Shown: positions 9,161-17,348, counted from the stretch's first letter. The stretch: DNA of 44,093 nucleotides from DATIRA01 sp964553405 (GCA_964553405.1 CAZKLS010000010.1:1-44093); one strand, 5' to 3'. Notes: generated by a model not told the origin, from the sequence alone. Translations and numbers: made by a program.

Positions 9161-9170
9161 ACTGGCGCAG

Positions 9171-9551
9171 ATGGAGACCTTCACCCGCAGCATCGTCGTC
9201 GCGCTTTGCGCCGCGATCCTCAACCTCGGATCGCCGCCAGTCGCCCAGGCCGGCATGATCGGTACGCTGGAAGCCGTAGCCGCGCCCGGACGCGCCGCCG
9301 ATCTCGCCACGGTCAACGCGGCGCTGGCGCGCCGGCAGGTGAGGGAGCAGTTTCTCGCGCTCGGCGTCAAGCCGGAGCACATCGAGGCGCGCGTGGCCGC
9401 GTTGACGGACGAGGAACTGCGCAGCCTGGCCCGGCAGGTCGGGGAGGCCCCGGCGGGCGGCAGTGCACTCGCCGTGATCGGCGTCGTCTTCCTGGTGCTG
9501 CTGATCCTCGAGGCCGTCGGCGTCATCGACATCTTCAAGAAGTTCCCCTAG
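9171..9551 (+). CDS. PA2779-family small membrane protein
   Basis: A 126-residue protein with an N-terminal signal or anchor (about 7-27, ending VAQA), a charged helical middle containing VREQFLALGVKPEHIEARVAALTDEEL, and a single C-terminal hydrophobic span (about 98-118) followed by FKKFP. This pattern and the partner gene identify the PA2779 family, described only as conserved hypothetical. The region GVKPEHIEARVAALTDEEL looks like a short helical repeat. The next gene, a PA2778-family cysteine peptidase, starts seven bases after its stop, and the pair is conserved as a unit in Pseudomonas. Export and membrane attachment are inferred from the sequence; the molecular role is unknown. Confidence 0.85.
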   Translation: METFTRSIVVALCAAILNLGSPPVAQAGMIGTLEAVAAPGRAADLATVNAALARRQVREQFLALGVKPEHIEARVAALTDEELRSLARQVGEAPAGGSALAVIGVVFLVLLILEAVGVIDIFKKFP

Positions 9552-9557
9552 CGGCCA

Positions 9558-10538
9558 GTGCCCGCGTCGCGCCGCCTGCAGATCCCGGCGCAGGCGTTCG
9601 CCTGCGCGCTGCTGCTGATGCTGGGCGGCTGCGTGTCGCCGGGTCCGGCGCCGGCGAACTGGGGCGCGTCTCCGGCGTCTGTCGAACTGGAGCACACGCC
9701 CTTCTTTCGGCAGCAGGACGACCAGTGCGGACCGGCGGCGCTCGCGACCGTGCTGGCTGCTGCAGGATTGCCGGTCACGCCGGCGGAACTTCAGGATGAG
9801 GTCTACCTGCCGGGAAGACGCGGCAGCCTGCAGGCGGAAGTGGTCGCGGCGGCGCGCAGCCGCGGGCGGTTGCCTTACCTGCTGCCGCCGCAACCCGAGG
9901 CGCTGCTAGCGGAACTGCAGGCCGGGCGGCCGGTGCTGGTGCTGCAGAAGCTGGGCGTCGGGCCCTGGCCGCTCTGGCATTACGCGGTGCTGGTCGGCAT
10001 CGATGCGGCCGGCGAGCGCGTGTTGCTGCGTTCCGGCGTCGAGCAGCGATTCGAAATGCCCGCATCGCAGTTTCTTGCGAGCTGGACGCGGGCGGGCCGC
10101 TGGGCTCTGGTGACGCTGCGACCGGGGGAGCTTCCCGCGACGCCGCTGCTGGAGCCCTACATGGAGGCGGCGGCGGGTCTCGAGGCGCTGGGGCGGTTCG
10201 CAGACGCCGAGCGTGCCTATGCCGCGGCGGCGCTCGCCTGGCCCGAGTCCGCGCTGCCGCGCCTCGGTCTCGCCAACGTCGCGTACGTCCGCGGCGACCT
10301 GCCCGGCGCCGAGCGCGACTACCGCGCAGCAGTCGCGCTCGACCCGCAGAACGTCGTCGCCTTGAACAACCGCGCCGAGACGCTGCTGCGCATGGGCTGT
10401 CCTGGGCAGGCGCTGCGGGTCGCGAGCGCCGCGCAGTCGCTCGCCTCGGGCGGGCCGTTCGAGCCCGCCGTGCGCGCGACGCTGAGCGGCATCGCCGCAG
10501 ACGTCGGCCCGGATCGGGCCGGGTGTCCGCCGAACTAG
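9558..10538 (+). CDS. PA2778-family lipoprotein: C39-like cysteine peptidase with TPR repeats
   Basis: A 326-residue lipoprotein. The lipobox LGGC places the lipidated residue at Cys25. Residues 45-175 form a C39/papain-like domain: QQDDQCGPAALATVL supplies the nucleophile Cys57 after a conserved Gln, and LWHYAVLVG supplies His141. The C-terminal part (about 190-300) has repeated helical pairs such as GRFADAERAYAAAALAWP and GDLPGAERDYRAAVALDP, typical tetratricopeptide repeats that bind partners. The start is GTG without an evident ribosome binding site, just after the stop of the PA2779-family gene, so translation is probably coupled. It should act in the periplasm on an unknown peptide or protein substrate. 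Confidence 0.9.
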   Translation: MPASRRLQIPAQAFACALLLMLGGCVSPGPAPANWGASPASVELEHTPFFRQQDDQCGPAALATVLAAAGLPVTPAELQDEVYLPGRRGSLQAEVVAAARSRGRLPYLLPPQPEALLAELQAGRPVLVLQKLGVGPWPLWHYAVLVGIDAAGERVLLRSGVEQRFEMPASQFLASWTRAGRWALVTLRPGELPATPLLEPYMEAAAGLEALGRFADAERAYAAAALAWPESALPRLGLANVAYVRGDLPGAERDYRAAVALDPQNVVALNNRAETLLRMGCPGQALRVASAAQSLASGGPFEPAVRATLSGIAADVGPDRAGCPPN

Positions 10539-10613
10539 CGGCGGGACACGCTTTGGCTGGACATCGAGGCGTCCAGGCTTGCCGTGTCCGTCGATTTAGG
10601 CACACTGGCGGGC

Positions 10614-10829
10614 ATGTCGCTGCGCAGGCAGGTGGAGGAGATTTTCCCGGAGTGGGAGCGCTGGTACCCCAGCCTCTTCGATGCGGCCGTGGATCTGGGC
10701 GTGATTCGCGCGCGGGTCTGCGACCCGTCCTCGCTGCTGCTTTCGAACCGGCACGCCAGCGTCCGCGCCGCCGCAGAGCAGGAGCATCGCCGCCGCTGGA
10801 GCGCCGAGGAAAATCCGCCCGAGGATTGA
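10614..10829 (+). CDS. small hypothetical protein
   Basis: A 71-residue frame beginning MSLRRQVEEIFPEWERWYPS. I do not recognise it. It looks coding: third codon positions are almost all G or C, composition is protein-like (acidic and aromatic residues in an amphipathic N-terminal helix, one Cys), and it fills the space between two convergent genes. A GTG 30 bases upstream is open in the same frame, but the intervening codons include rare TTA and ACA, so the ATG was preferred. The ribosome binding site is weak (GGCGG close to the start). No signal peptide or membrane span, so probably cytoplasmic. Confidence 0.5.
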   Translation: MSLRRQVEEIFPEWERWYPSLFDAAVDLGVIRARVCDPSSLLLSNRHASVRAAAEQEHRRRWSAEENPPED

Positions 10830-10875
10830 ACCGGCGCGCCCCCGGGGCGCCCTGGGCGCAGCTTGATCCCGGTGC

Positions 10876-11727
10876 CTATTTGCGCGGCGGGCCCTCGTCG
10901 AACTGCGGCAGCTCGTCCGTTATCCGGAACCACGGCGCCTTCGAACCCACGAAGATGTGGGCCTGCGGTCGCATGCCCGGGTCAGTGTCGAGTGATCCGG
11001 CCGGCACCACGGCCAGCTTGAAGTCCGGCGAGATCCGCGGCAGCGCGCTGCCGCAGCGGCTGCAGAACGCGACGGTGAAGTACTGCGCATCGGGGACCTT
11101 GTACTCGCTGACCAGGGACTCGCCACGGGTCCACTTGAAGCCGCCCGAGTTGTAAAACAGGTTGGTCGCATGCGCCGCGCTGCGTCCGCGACGGCAGCGC
11201 GAGCAGTGGCAGTTCATCATCCGGAACGGCTCGCCTTCGATTTCGAAGGCCACCTCCCCGCAGAGACAGCTCCCCTGCGTCACGCCGGTGCGCGTCTCGG
11301 GTTGCGGGCGCGGCCGGGCCGACATGCCGAATTCCGGCGGGTACTCCTCGAACTGGGGCAGGCCGTCGGTGATCGAGTACCACGGCGCCTTGGAGCCCGT
11401 GAACATGTGCAGCTGCGGCTCGATACCGAGCTCGCCCTCGAGGTTGCCGGCCGGGCCGATCACCAGGCCGATCGCTTCCATGGCTTCGGGCAGCACCGAC
11501 CCGCAGTTGCCGCAGAACGACCGGTGGAAGCCGGGCGAGGAGTCATAGCGCCGGATCTCCCCGGCGCCGGCCGTGATCCGGTAGCCGGCCAGCGGCGCCG
11601 CAGCGAAGGTCGCAAAGGCCGAGCCATGGTGCTTGCGGCACATCGAGCAATGGCAATGGAGCAGGTTGGTGAACGGCCCCTCGATCTCGTAGCGGACCGC
11701 GCCGCACAGGCATTGACCTTTGACCAT
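10876..11727 (-). CDS. protein with two tandem GFA-type zinc domains
   Basis: A 283-residue protein built of two copies of the Gfa/CENP-V zinc fold. Copy 1 (about 1-130) has GQCLCGAVRYEIEG, CHCSMCRK and FCGNCGS; copy 2 (about 148-283) has GSCLCGEVAFEIEG, CHCSRCRR and FCSRCGSALP. Both copies keep the zinc cysteines, and both end with matching tails, GSKAPWYSITDGLPQFEEYP and GSKAPWFRITDELPQFDEGP, showing internal duplication. Single-domain relatives are annotated as glutathione-dependent formaldehyde-activating enzymes, but many have no known reaction. The gene has a strong GAGGGAGGA before its ATG and appears monocistronic. Cytoplasmic; substrate unknown. Confidence 0.9.
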   Translation of the reverse strand: MVKGQCLCGAVRYEIEGPFTNLLHCHCSMCRKHHGSAFATFAAAPLAGYRITAGAGEIRRYDSSPGFHRSFCGNCGSVLPEAMEAIGLVIGPAGNLEGELGIEPQLHMFTGSKAPWYSITDGLPQFEEYPPEFGMSARPRPQPETRTGVTQGSCLCGEVAFEIEGEPFRMMNCHCSRCRRGRSAAHATNLFYNSGGFKWTRGESLVSEYKVPDAQYFTVAFCSRCGSALPRISPDFKLAVVPAGSLDTDPGMRPQAHIFVGSKAPWFRITDELPQFDEGPPRK

Positions 11728-11782
11728 GGCGGTTCCTCCCTCGTCGTTCGGCTAATGATAGCCGGATGGCGGAGTTCCTGGA

Positions 11783-13825
11783 TCAGTCCAGTCGGGCGTT
11801 CAGCTTGAGCCAGATCGTGCGGCCCGGCTCGTTCACGCGTTCCGTCTGCACGAAGCCTGCCACGGCTGCTCCGCCGCGGCTCAGGTGTTCTGCGTACAGC
11901 TTGTCGAACAGGTTGTCCACGCCGGCCGTCAGCAGCAGGCCGGGCGCGGGCCGCCAGCCGCCGTTGACCGACAGTACGCCGAAACCGCCCGTGCGCCCGA
12001 GGTCCTGCCCGACGACGTTGCCCTGGTTCACGGCAAAGCGGTCCTGCTGCGTCACGAGGCGCCACAGCAGGCCTGCCGACCAGCGGGAGCGCTCGTAGTC
12101 GAGCGCGGTGCGCAACTCCAGCGGCGGCATCTGGGCGAGCGGCCGGTCCTCGTCGAGGTTCTCGCCGCGCGTGTAGGCCAGCGTTTCGGTCAGCCGCCAG
12201 CCTTGCGCGAAATCCCAGGCGAGGTCGGCCTCGCCGCCCCAGGTCCGCGCATGGATATTGCGGGTGACGATGGTCCGTCGCGGACCCTTCATGTAGGCCG
12301 ATTCGATCAGCACGTAGTCGTCTATGTTGCTGAAGAACACCGAGATCGACCCTGAGAGCTTCCGGCCCGCATACACGAGCCCCGTATCGAGCTGCGTCGT
12401 CTTCTCGGGCCGGGTGTTGAAGGCGCTCAGGCCGTCCGTGCTCTCCTTGTTCTGCGAAATCAGCTCCCAGTAGTCGGGGAAGCGCTGTGCGTGCCCGAGG
12501 CCGACGAATACCGTCGCCGGCGTGCTGGCAAGATCTCGCTCGTAGCGGCCGAATCCGCTCACCAGCGTGGTGTCGCGTCGCTCGTCGGCAGTCGGGTTCG
12601 GCACGCGGGTCATGCCGATCGGCAGCGTCTGGCGCTGGTCCCGCGCACTCCAGTGGTCGGCACGCAGGCCCGCGATCACGCGCGCCGGTTCGTCGAGCGG
12701 CAACTGCGTCTCGCCGAACACGCCGACGCTCCTGAACCACGCGTCGTCGGTGCGCTCGAGCTGCTGGTAGGGCAGGGCAGGCTGGTTCATCGAGGCCCGC
12801 AGGCTGTGCTCGTTCTGCTGCAGGTCCGCGCCCAGCGTCGTGCTGCCGCCGCGCAGCCCGGCCAGCTCGAGGGCCACGCGCCCGCCGATCGTCAGCCGGT
12901 CGGGGTTCTGCACCGCCGGGTTCGGCATCATCGCGGTCGGCGTGAATTCGCGCAGGCTGTAGTTGTCCATCACGTGGTCGACGTAGTTGTAGTAGACCTG
13001 TGCCTCCAGCCGCGTGACGCTCGCGAACGGCTGGGCGAGGTCCACTGCGAGACCGAGGTTGCGCCGGTCGAACATCACGCCGTCCATCGCCCGGTCGGCA
13101 TAGGCCGCCTCGCCGTCGCTCAGCGCGCCGCTCAACTCGATGTTCGTGCGCTCGTCCGGCGTGTAGCCCAGCGCGGCATTCGCGCTCCAGCGCTCGTAGG
13201 CCGAGTGCACCCGCTCGCCGGCGCCGTCGGTATAGTCGTCCGAGGCGGCCCAGGTCCCGGTCAGCCGGCCGTACGCGCGCGGGCCCCCGCCCCCGAAGTC
13301 GGCCACCAGGTCGCTGCGGTCGAAGCTCGCGCCGAGCGCGCTGCCGCGGGCCGCGAAGCCGGGTTCGTCCCAGCGCGGAGGCGTCCGCTCGAAGGTCACC
13401 GTCGCAGCCGAGTTGCCGGGGCCGTGCAGCACGGTCTGCGGGCCCTTTATCACGGTGATCCTGTCGTACGCCTCCGGGAACACGTAGGCGGTCGGCGGAT
13501 CCATCCGCATGCCGCAGCCGCCGAGGACCTGTTCGCCGTCGAGCAGGATGTTGACGCGCGATGCAGCCATGCCGCGGAAGACCGGATCGCCATCCGTGCC
13601 TCCCTTGCGGATGACGGAGAAGCCGGGGACGGTCTTCAGGTAGTCGGCGCCGTCGTTCGCAGGCATCGGCTGCCGCGGCGCCTGCGGGTCGGTGCTCACC
13701 AGCAGCGGCGCGTGCATGCGCGACGCCGTAACGACGATCTCCGACAGCTCGGCCTCGGGCGGCGCCGCCGCGGTCGCGGCGCCCGCGCCCAGCATGGCGA
13801 TTACCGCGGTCAAACGGGTGGTCAT
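11783..13825 (-). CDS. TonB-dependent copper receptor (OprC/NosA type)
   Basis: An outer-membrane TonB-dependent receptor of 680 residues: signal peptide (about 1-20), TonB-box-like SEIVVTASR (28-36), plug domain (about 50-150), then a 22-strand barrel ending in LKLNARLD. It belongs to the copper receptor subfamily: the plug contains LGGCGMRMDPPTAYVFPE with a CxxxM pair (Cys104, Met108), and a barrel loop contains DHVMDN with an HxM pair (His284, Met286). These correspond to the four ligands of the OprC copper site in Pseudomonas. A DUF2946 gene lies directly upstream on the same strand, the usual partner. Role: high-affinity copper uptake, probably for cuproenzymes. Confidence 0.93.
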   Translation of the reverse strand: MTTRLTAVIAMLGAGAATAAAPPEAELSEIVVTASRMHAPLLVSTDPQAPRQPMPANDGADYLKTVPGFSVIRKGGTDGDPVFRGMAASRVNILLDGEQVLGGCGMRMDPPTAYVFPEAYDRITVIKGPQTVLHGPGNSAATVTFERTPPRWDEPGFAARGSALGASFDRSDLVADFGGGGPRAYGRLTGTWAASDDYTDGAGERVHSAYERWSANAALGYTPDERTNIELSGALSDGEAAYADRAMDGVMFDRRNLGLAVDLAQPFASVTRLEAQVYYNYVDHVMDNYSLREFTPTAMMPNPAVQNPDRLTIGGRVALELAGLRGGSTTLGADLQQNEHSLRASMNQPALPYQQLERTDDAWFRSVGVFGETQLPLDEPARVIAGLRADHWSARDQRQTLPIGMTRVPNPTADERRDTTLVSGFGRYERDLASTPATVFVGLGHAQRFPDYWELISQNKESTDGLSAFNTRPEKTTQLDTGLVYAGRKLSGSISVFFSNIDDYVLIESAYMKGPRRTIVTRNIHARTWGGEADLAWDFAQGWRLTETLAYTRGENLDEDRPLAQMPPLELRTALDYERSRWSAGLLWRLVTQQDRFAVNQGNVVGQDLGRTGGFGVLSVNGGWRPAPGLLLTAGVDNLFDKLYAEHLSRGGAAVAGFVQTERVNEPGRTIWLKLNARLD

Positions 13826-13915
13826 TTCATCTCTCTCCGGTCGTCAGTACTCACAGCAGCACTGCGCACGGACCTCGCGGGATCCGACGCGCTGTGCCTG
13901 GCCCAGATTGGCGGG

Positions 13916-14302
13916 TCAGCTGTGCGCGGGTGGGGCGCGGGGGGCCTGCGACCGGTGCAGGCTGCGCAGCGCAGCCGAGGCTGGCAGCGTCTGTGCTCGC
14001 GGCTGCTGCCGGGCCGCGTCCGGGGAGGTGACCGTCGAGACGGGCGGCGGTGCCGTGACGCTGGTGGCGGCGAACAGGCAGGGCGAGCCGTGGTCCGCCG
14101 AATTCTCGTCCGGCTCGGTCGTCCCCGGCGACGCCAGGACCTGCGATGCGCTGCCGTGGCAGATCTGCATCGTCAGCGAATGGTCCGCGGCCACGCCGGG
14201 CATGAAGCCCGCCGGGACCAGCAGTCGCAGCAGCAGTGCCGGCAGCACCAGTCGCGTTACGCGGCTGCGGATCCTGTGCCGTCTGAAGGCGCCGACGCCC
14301 AT
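13916..14302 (-). CDS. DUF2946 family protein, copper-associated
   Basis: A 128-residue protein with a basic N-terminus, one hydrophobic span (about 17-33) and the family landmarks PAGFMPG (30-36), MQICHG (45-50) and a downstream His71/Cys75 in DHGSPCLFAA. DUF2946 proteins are short, secreted or anchored, and carry conserved Met, Cys and His suited to copper binding; they are commonly encoded next to copper TonB receptors or copper resistance genes. Here the receptor starts 90 bases downstream on the same strand. The C-terminal part is Arg/Pro/Ala-rich and poorly conserved. A periplasmic copper-handling role is inferred from residues and neighbours, not demonstrated. Confidence 0.85.
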   Translation of the reverse strand: MGVGAFRRHRIRSRVTRLVLPALLLRLLVPAGFMPGVAADHSLTMQICHGSASQVLASPGTTEPDENSADHGSPCLFAATSVTAPPPVSTVTSPDAARQQPRAQTLPASAALRSLHRSQAPRAPPAHS

Positions 14303-14312
14303 GGCGCAGAGT

Positions 14313-15230
14313 CTAGCCGACGGTCGGGGCCACGAACGACCTGCAGGTTTCCGCAGTCCGCTTTCGGATGACTTCCGCGAGCCGACGGACCCCGGGTCCT
14401 GCGACGTCGTGGTCCGCGAACACCATGTAGAGACTCACGTAGCGCTCGGCACCCTCGGCGAGCGGAAGCGGTCGGAGCGTACCCTCGCGAAGCTCGTCGC
14501 GAATGTTCTGCTCCGGGTACCAGGCATAACCGAGCCCCATGCACGCCGCGCGAATGGAGGTGGCCTTGTGGCTCACCGTCCAGCGGACCTCGTTCAGCCA
14601 GCCGCCCGAGCGACTGCGCCGCGCACCGGAGTCGCGCACGACCAGGTGCCGGTGACGACGCAGGTCGTCCAGGTCGAGCTTGCGCCCGAGTCCGTGCAGC
14701 GGGTGGGACGGGGCCGCTGCGCAGACGAAGCGGACGTCCATCAGCGGATCGCCGAGGAACCCGCCGGGAACGTTACTGCCGATCGCGAGATCCACGCGGC
14801 CTTCGGTCAGCGCCTCGTCCGTTCCGCCGAGCACCGACTCGGTCAGCTCGATGCGCGTATCCGGGTGCTCTTCGCCGAAAGTCGCCAGGCAGTCGAGCAA
14901 CAGCCAGGTCGGGAAGATGATGTCGACGGCCAGTCGGATCTCCGGTTCCCAGCCACGGGCGAGCTCCGCGGCCGCGAGCTCGAGCCGCGCAGCCTGCTCG
15001 ATCAGGTTCTTGCCGCGGCGATACAGCAGTTGTCCGGTCGGCGTGATCGCGGACTTGCGGCCTCGCAGCTCGAACACCTGCATGCCGAGCAGGGTCTCGA
15101 GCTTCTTCAGCGTGTAGGTCACGGTCGACTGGGTGCGGTTCAGGCGCTCCGCGGCGGCGGCGTAGGTTCCTTCCTCGACGACCGCGACCAGTGTTCGCCA
15201 CTGGTCCAGCGTGATCTTTGGCGCTCGCAT
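14313..15230 (-). CDS. LysR-family transcriptional regulator (divergent from azoR-doxX-pirin)
   Basis: A 305-residue LysR protein: an N-terminal winged helix (LDQWRTLVAVVEEGTYAAAA ... TQSTVTYTLKKLETLLGMQVF) and a two-lobed effector domain. The start is the ATG of MRAPKITLDQW; the frame is open 150 codons further upstream but that stretch runs into azoR and is not coding. No good ribosome binding site precedes the ATG. It is transcribed away from the azoR operon over a 117-base AT-rich gap that holds a T-N11-A palindrome, the normal arrangement in which a LysR protein controls its neighbour and itself. The effector is unknown; quinones or azo/electrophilic compounds would fit the target genes. 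Confidence 0.93.
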   Translation of the reverse strand: MRAPKITLDQWRTLVAVVEEGTYAAAAERLNRTQSTVTYTLKKLETLLGMQVFELRGRKSAITPTGQLLYRRGKNLIEQAARLELAAAELARGWEPEIRLAVDIIFPTWLLLDCLATFGEEHPDTRIELTESVLGGTDEALTEGRVDLAIGSNVPGGFLGDPLMDVRFVCAAAPSHPLHGLGRKLDLDDLRRHRHLVVRDSGARRSRSGGWLNEVRWTVSHKATSIRAACMGLGYAWYPEQNIRDELREGTLRPLPLAEGAERYVSLYMVFADHDVAGPGVRRLAEVIRKRTAETCRSFVAPTVG

Positions 15231-15241
15231 ATATCGAAAAA

Positions 15242-15296
15242 ATAGATCGGAAAGATCAAAAATACCGGCTTTTTTATCTAATGGATAGATGGAAAA
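15242..15296. promoter_or_regulatory. LysR-type operator region between lysR and azoR
   Basis: ATCTA-ATGGA-TAGAT (15276-15290) is a perfect 5-bp inverted repeat with the T-N11-A pattern of LysR recognition sites (T15277, A15289). A related element, ATAGATCGGAAA, at 15242-15253 repeats as ATAGATGGAAAA at 15285-15296, 43 bases away (about four helical turns); the first copy also contains GATC-N5-GATC. Two sites on one DNA face suit a LysR tetramer. Binding is inferred from pattern and position. Confidence 0.65.
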
Positions 15297-15347
15297 TGCC
15301 TCCCACGCCGCCCAGTGGCGACACGCCCCCAAACCAGGAGACCCACC

Positions 15348-15950
15348 GTGAAGACGATTCTGCAGATCAACTCGAGCCTGTCCGTGGACGGCAGCGTGTC
15401 CTCGGAGCTCGCCTCCCGCTTCGTGGCTTCGCAGCTCGAGCGCGAGCCCGGCTCCCGGCGGATCTTGCGCGACCTGGCCAGCGAGCCGCTGCCGCACCTG
15501 AGCGCGGAGCGCTTCGCGGCTTTCACGACGCCGGCCGACCAGCGCACCGCGGAACAGCAGCGGGAGGTCGCGGTGTCGGACGCGCTGATCGCCGAGCTCA
15601 GGCAGGCGGATGTGATCGTTCTGGGGCTGCCGATGTACAACTTCGGCATACCCTCGACCCTGAAGGCCTATTTCGATCACGTGGCCCGCGCCGGGGAGAC
15701 GTTCCGCTACACGCCGCAGGGTCCGGTGGGGCTGCTCGGCGGGCGCAAGGTCTACGTCTTCGCGACCCGCGGCGGGCGTTATGCCGGCACGCCGATGGAT
15801 ACCCAGTCCGACTACGTCCGGCAGTTCCTCGCCTTCATCGGCATCGACGACGTCGAGTTCGTCTACGCCGAAGGGCTCGCGCTCGGTGCCGAGCAGCGCG
15901 AAGCGGCGCTGCAGGACGCGAGTGACCAGATCACGAGGCTCGCGGCCTGA
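15348..15950 (+). CDS. azoR: FMN-dependent NADH-azoreductase (quinone reductase)
   Basis: A 200-residue flavodoxin-fold enzyme that transfers two electrons from NADH to azo compounds and, probably more relevant in cells, to quinones. The FMN phosphate loop is INSSLSVDGSVSS near the N-terminus; LGLPMYNFGIPSTLKAYFD forms the flavin ring site, and VFATRGGRY the second. Start: GTG at 15348 with AGGAG seven bases upstream; upstream in-frame codons were rejected. It is the first gene of azoR-doxX-pirin (gaps of 31 and 33 bases), divergent from a LysR gene. The set looks like a quinone/electrophile detoxification operon. Confidence 0.94.
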   Translation: MKTILQINSSLSVDGSVSSELASRFVASQLEREPGSRRILRDLASEPLPHLSAERFAAFTTPADQRTAEQQREVAVSDALIAELRQADVIVLGLPMYNFGIPSTLKAYFDHVARAGETFRYTPQGPVGLLGGRKVYVFATRGGRYAGTPMDTQSDYVRQFLAFIGIDDVEFVYAEGLALGAEQREAALQDASDQITRLAA

Positions 15951-15981
15951 GCGGCCGGGGCGTCAACGAATGGAGAAGCTG

Positions 15982-16401
15982 ATGAATACCACCGAAAAGA
16001 CCGCCGACCTGGTCGGACGCATCCTGATCTCGATGTTGTTTCTCGGCGCCGGGCTCGACAAGATCGGCGGCTATGCCGGCACCCAGGCCTACATGGAGTC
16101 CATGGGCGTGCCCGGCGCGCTGCTGCCACTGGTGATCGCGCTCGAGATTCTCGGCGCGCTCGCGGTGATTCTCGGCCTGGGGACGCGGATCGCCGCGGCG
16201 CTGCTGGCCTTGTTCTCGGTGGCCAGCGCCGTGCTGTTCCACTGGGTCCCCGGAGACCAGATGCAGGGCATCATGTTCATGAAGAACCTGGCGATCGCCG
16301 GCGGCTTCCTGTTCCTGGTGGCTCGCGGCGCAGGCGCCTGGTCGCTCGATGCCCGCCGGGCGCGGCTGGCCTCGCCGGGCGATCCGGGCAGCCGTTCCTG
16401 A
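15982..16401 (+). CDS. DoxX family membrane protein
   Basis: A 139-residue inner-membrane protein with four hydrophobic spans, beginning MNTTEKTADLVGRILISMLF. The family signature GRILISMLFLGAGLDKIGG (about 12-30) is clear. GGAG lies six bases before the chosen ATG; an ATG four codons upstream overlaps that site and is less likely. DoxX proteins are small partner subunits in oxidoreductase complexes, including the thiosulfate:quinone system of Acidianus; in proteobacteria they commonly sit beside quinone reductases and pirins, as here. It may link the AzoR/pirin chemistry to the membrane quinone pool, which is inference. Confidence 0.9.
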   Translation: MNTTEKTADLVGRILISMLFLGAGLDKIGGYAGTQAYMESMGVPGALLPLVIALEILGALAVILGLGTRIAAALLALFSVASAVLFHWVPGDQMQGIMFMKNLAIAGGFLFLVARGAGAWSLDARRARLASPGDPGSRS

Positions 16402-16434
16402 GTGCTTGACGCAATTCCACTCGAGGGTTCGACA

Positions 16435-17295
16435 ATGACCGCACGCAAGCTGCAATTCGTGATCGCCTCGGTTCCGGCGTCCGACGGCGCCGGCGTCAAG
16501 CTCAGGCGCAGCCTCGGCAGCGCACCGAACCTGCGCTTCGACCCGTTCCTGATGCTGGACGAGTTCTTCTCGGACGATCCCGATGACTACATCGCGGGGT
16601 TTCCGGCGCATCCGCACCGCGGTTTCGAAACCGTGACCTACATGCTCGATGGCCGGATGCGGCACGAGGACAGCGTCGGCAACCGGGGCGACCTCGGCCC
16701 GGGCGACGTGCAGTGGATGACGGCAGCTCGCGGGATCATCCACTCCGAGATGCCGCAGCAGACGGAAGGACGCATGCGCGGCTTTCAGCTGTGGATCAAC
16801 CTGCCAGCCCAGGAGAAGATGAAGGCCGCCGCCTACCGGGACATCCCCGCCCGGGAAATCCCGGTGGCCGAACTCGAAGGGGGCGGCACCGCGCGGGTGA
16901 TCGCGGGCGAGTTCCGGCACGCCCCCGCAGCCGTGCGGGGGGCCGTCCTCGGCTCCTCGACCGAGCCGCTCTATGTCGACCTGCGAATGCCGGCCGGAAG
17001 CAGCCTGAACATCCCGCTGCCTGCGGACCACAACGCGTTCCTGTATCCGTACGAAGGCGAGGCGCTGGTCGGTGAGGCCGGCGAGCCGCTCGCGGCGCGC
17101 TCGGCGGGGCTGCTGTCGAGAGGAAATTCTCTGCGGCTCCAGGCAGGCGCTGCCGGCGCGAAGCTGCTGCTGCTCGCCGGGCGACCCATCGGCGAACCCG
17201 TCGTGCAGTACGGCCCGTTCGTGATGAACACGCGCGAGGAGATCGAGCAGGCCGTCCGGGACTACCAGTCCGGGAGGCTCGCGATGGCGGGCTGA
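16435..17295 (+). CDS. pirin family protein (cupin, putative quercetin 2,3-dioxygenase type)
   Basis: A 286-residue bicupin. The N-terminal cupin carries the metal site: HPHRGFE gives His59 and His61, and GIIHSEMPQ gives His103 and Glu105, the same four ligands as in human pirin (His56, His58, His101, Glu103). The C-terminal cupin (about 165-275) lacks an obvious site. Some bacterial pirins have quercetinase activity; others bind enzymes or act as redox sensors, so the exact job is open. Start: ATG at 16435 with GAGGG seven bases upstream; the frame is open 11 codons further. Last gene of the LysR-controlled operon with azoR and doxX. Confidence 0.93.
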   Translation: MTARKLQFVIASVPASDGAGVKLRRSLGSAPNLRFDPFLMLDEFFSDDPDDYIAGFPAHPHRGFETVTYMLDGRMRHEDSVGNRGDLGPGDVQWMTAARGIIHSEMPQQTEGRMRGFQLWINLPAQEKMKAAAYRDIPAREIPVAELEGGGTARVIAGEFRHAPAAVRGAVLGSSTEPLYVDLRMPAGSSLNIPLPADHNAFLYPYEGEALVGEAGEPLAARSAGLLSRGNSLRLQAGAAGAKLLLLAGRPIGEPVVQYGPFVMNTREEIEQAVRDYQSGRLAMAG

Positions 17296-17348
17296 GCGTT
17301 TCGGAAAGTGCGTGTCCCGGTCACCGCGCCGGAAGGTATGCTCCGGGC

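Noticed and set aside
15231..15680. 150-codon N-terminal extension of the LysR protein
   Set aside because: It covers the regulatory gap and the antisense of azoR; LysR proteins begin at the winged helix, so the ATG at 15230 is the start.
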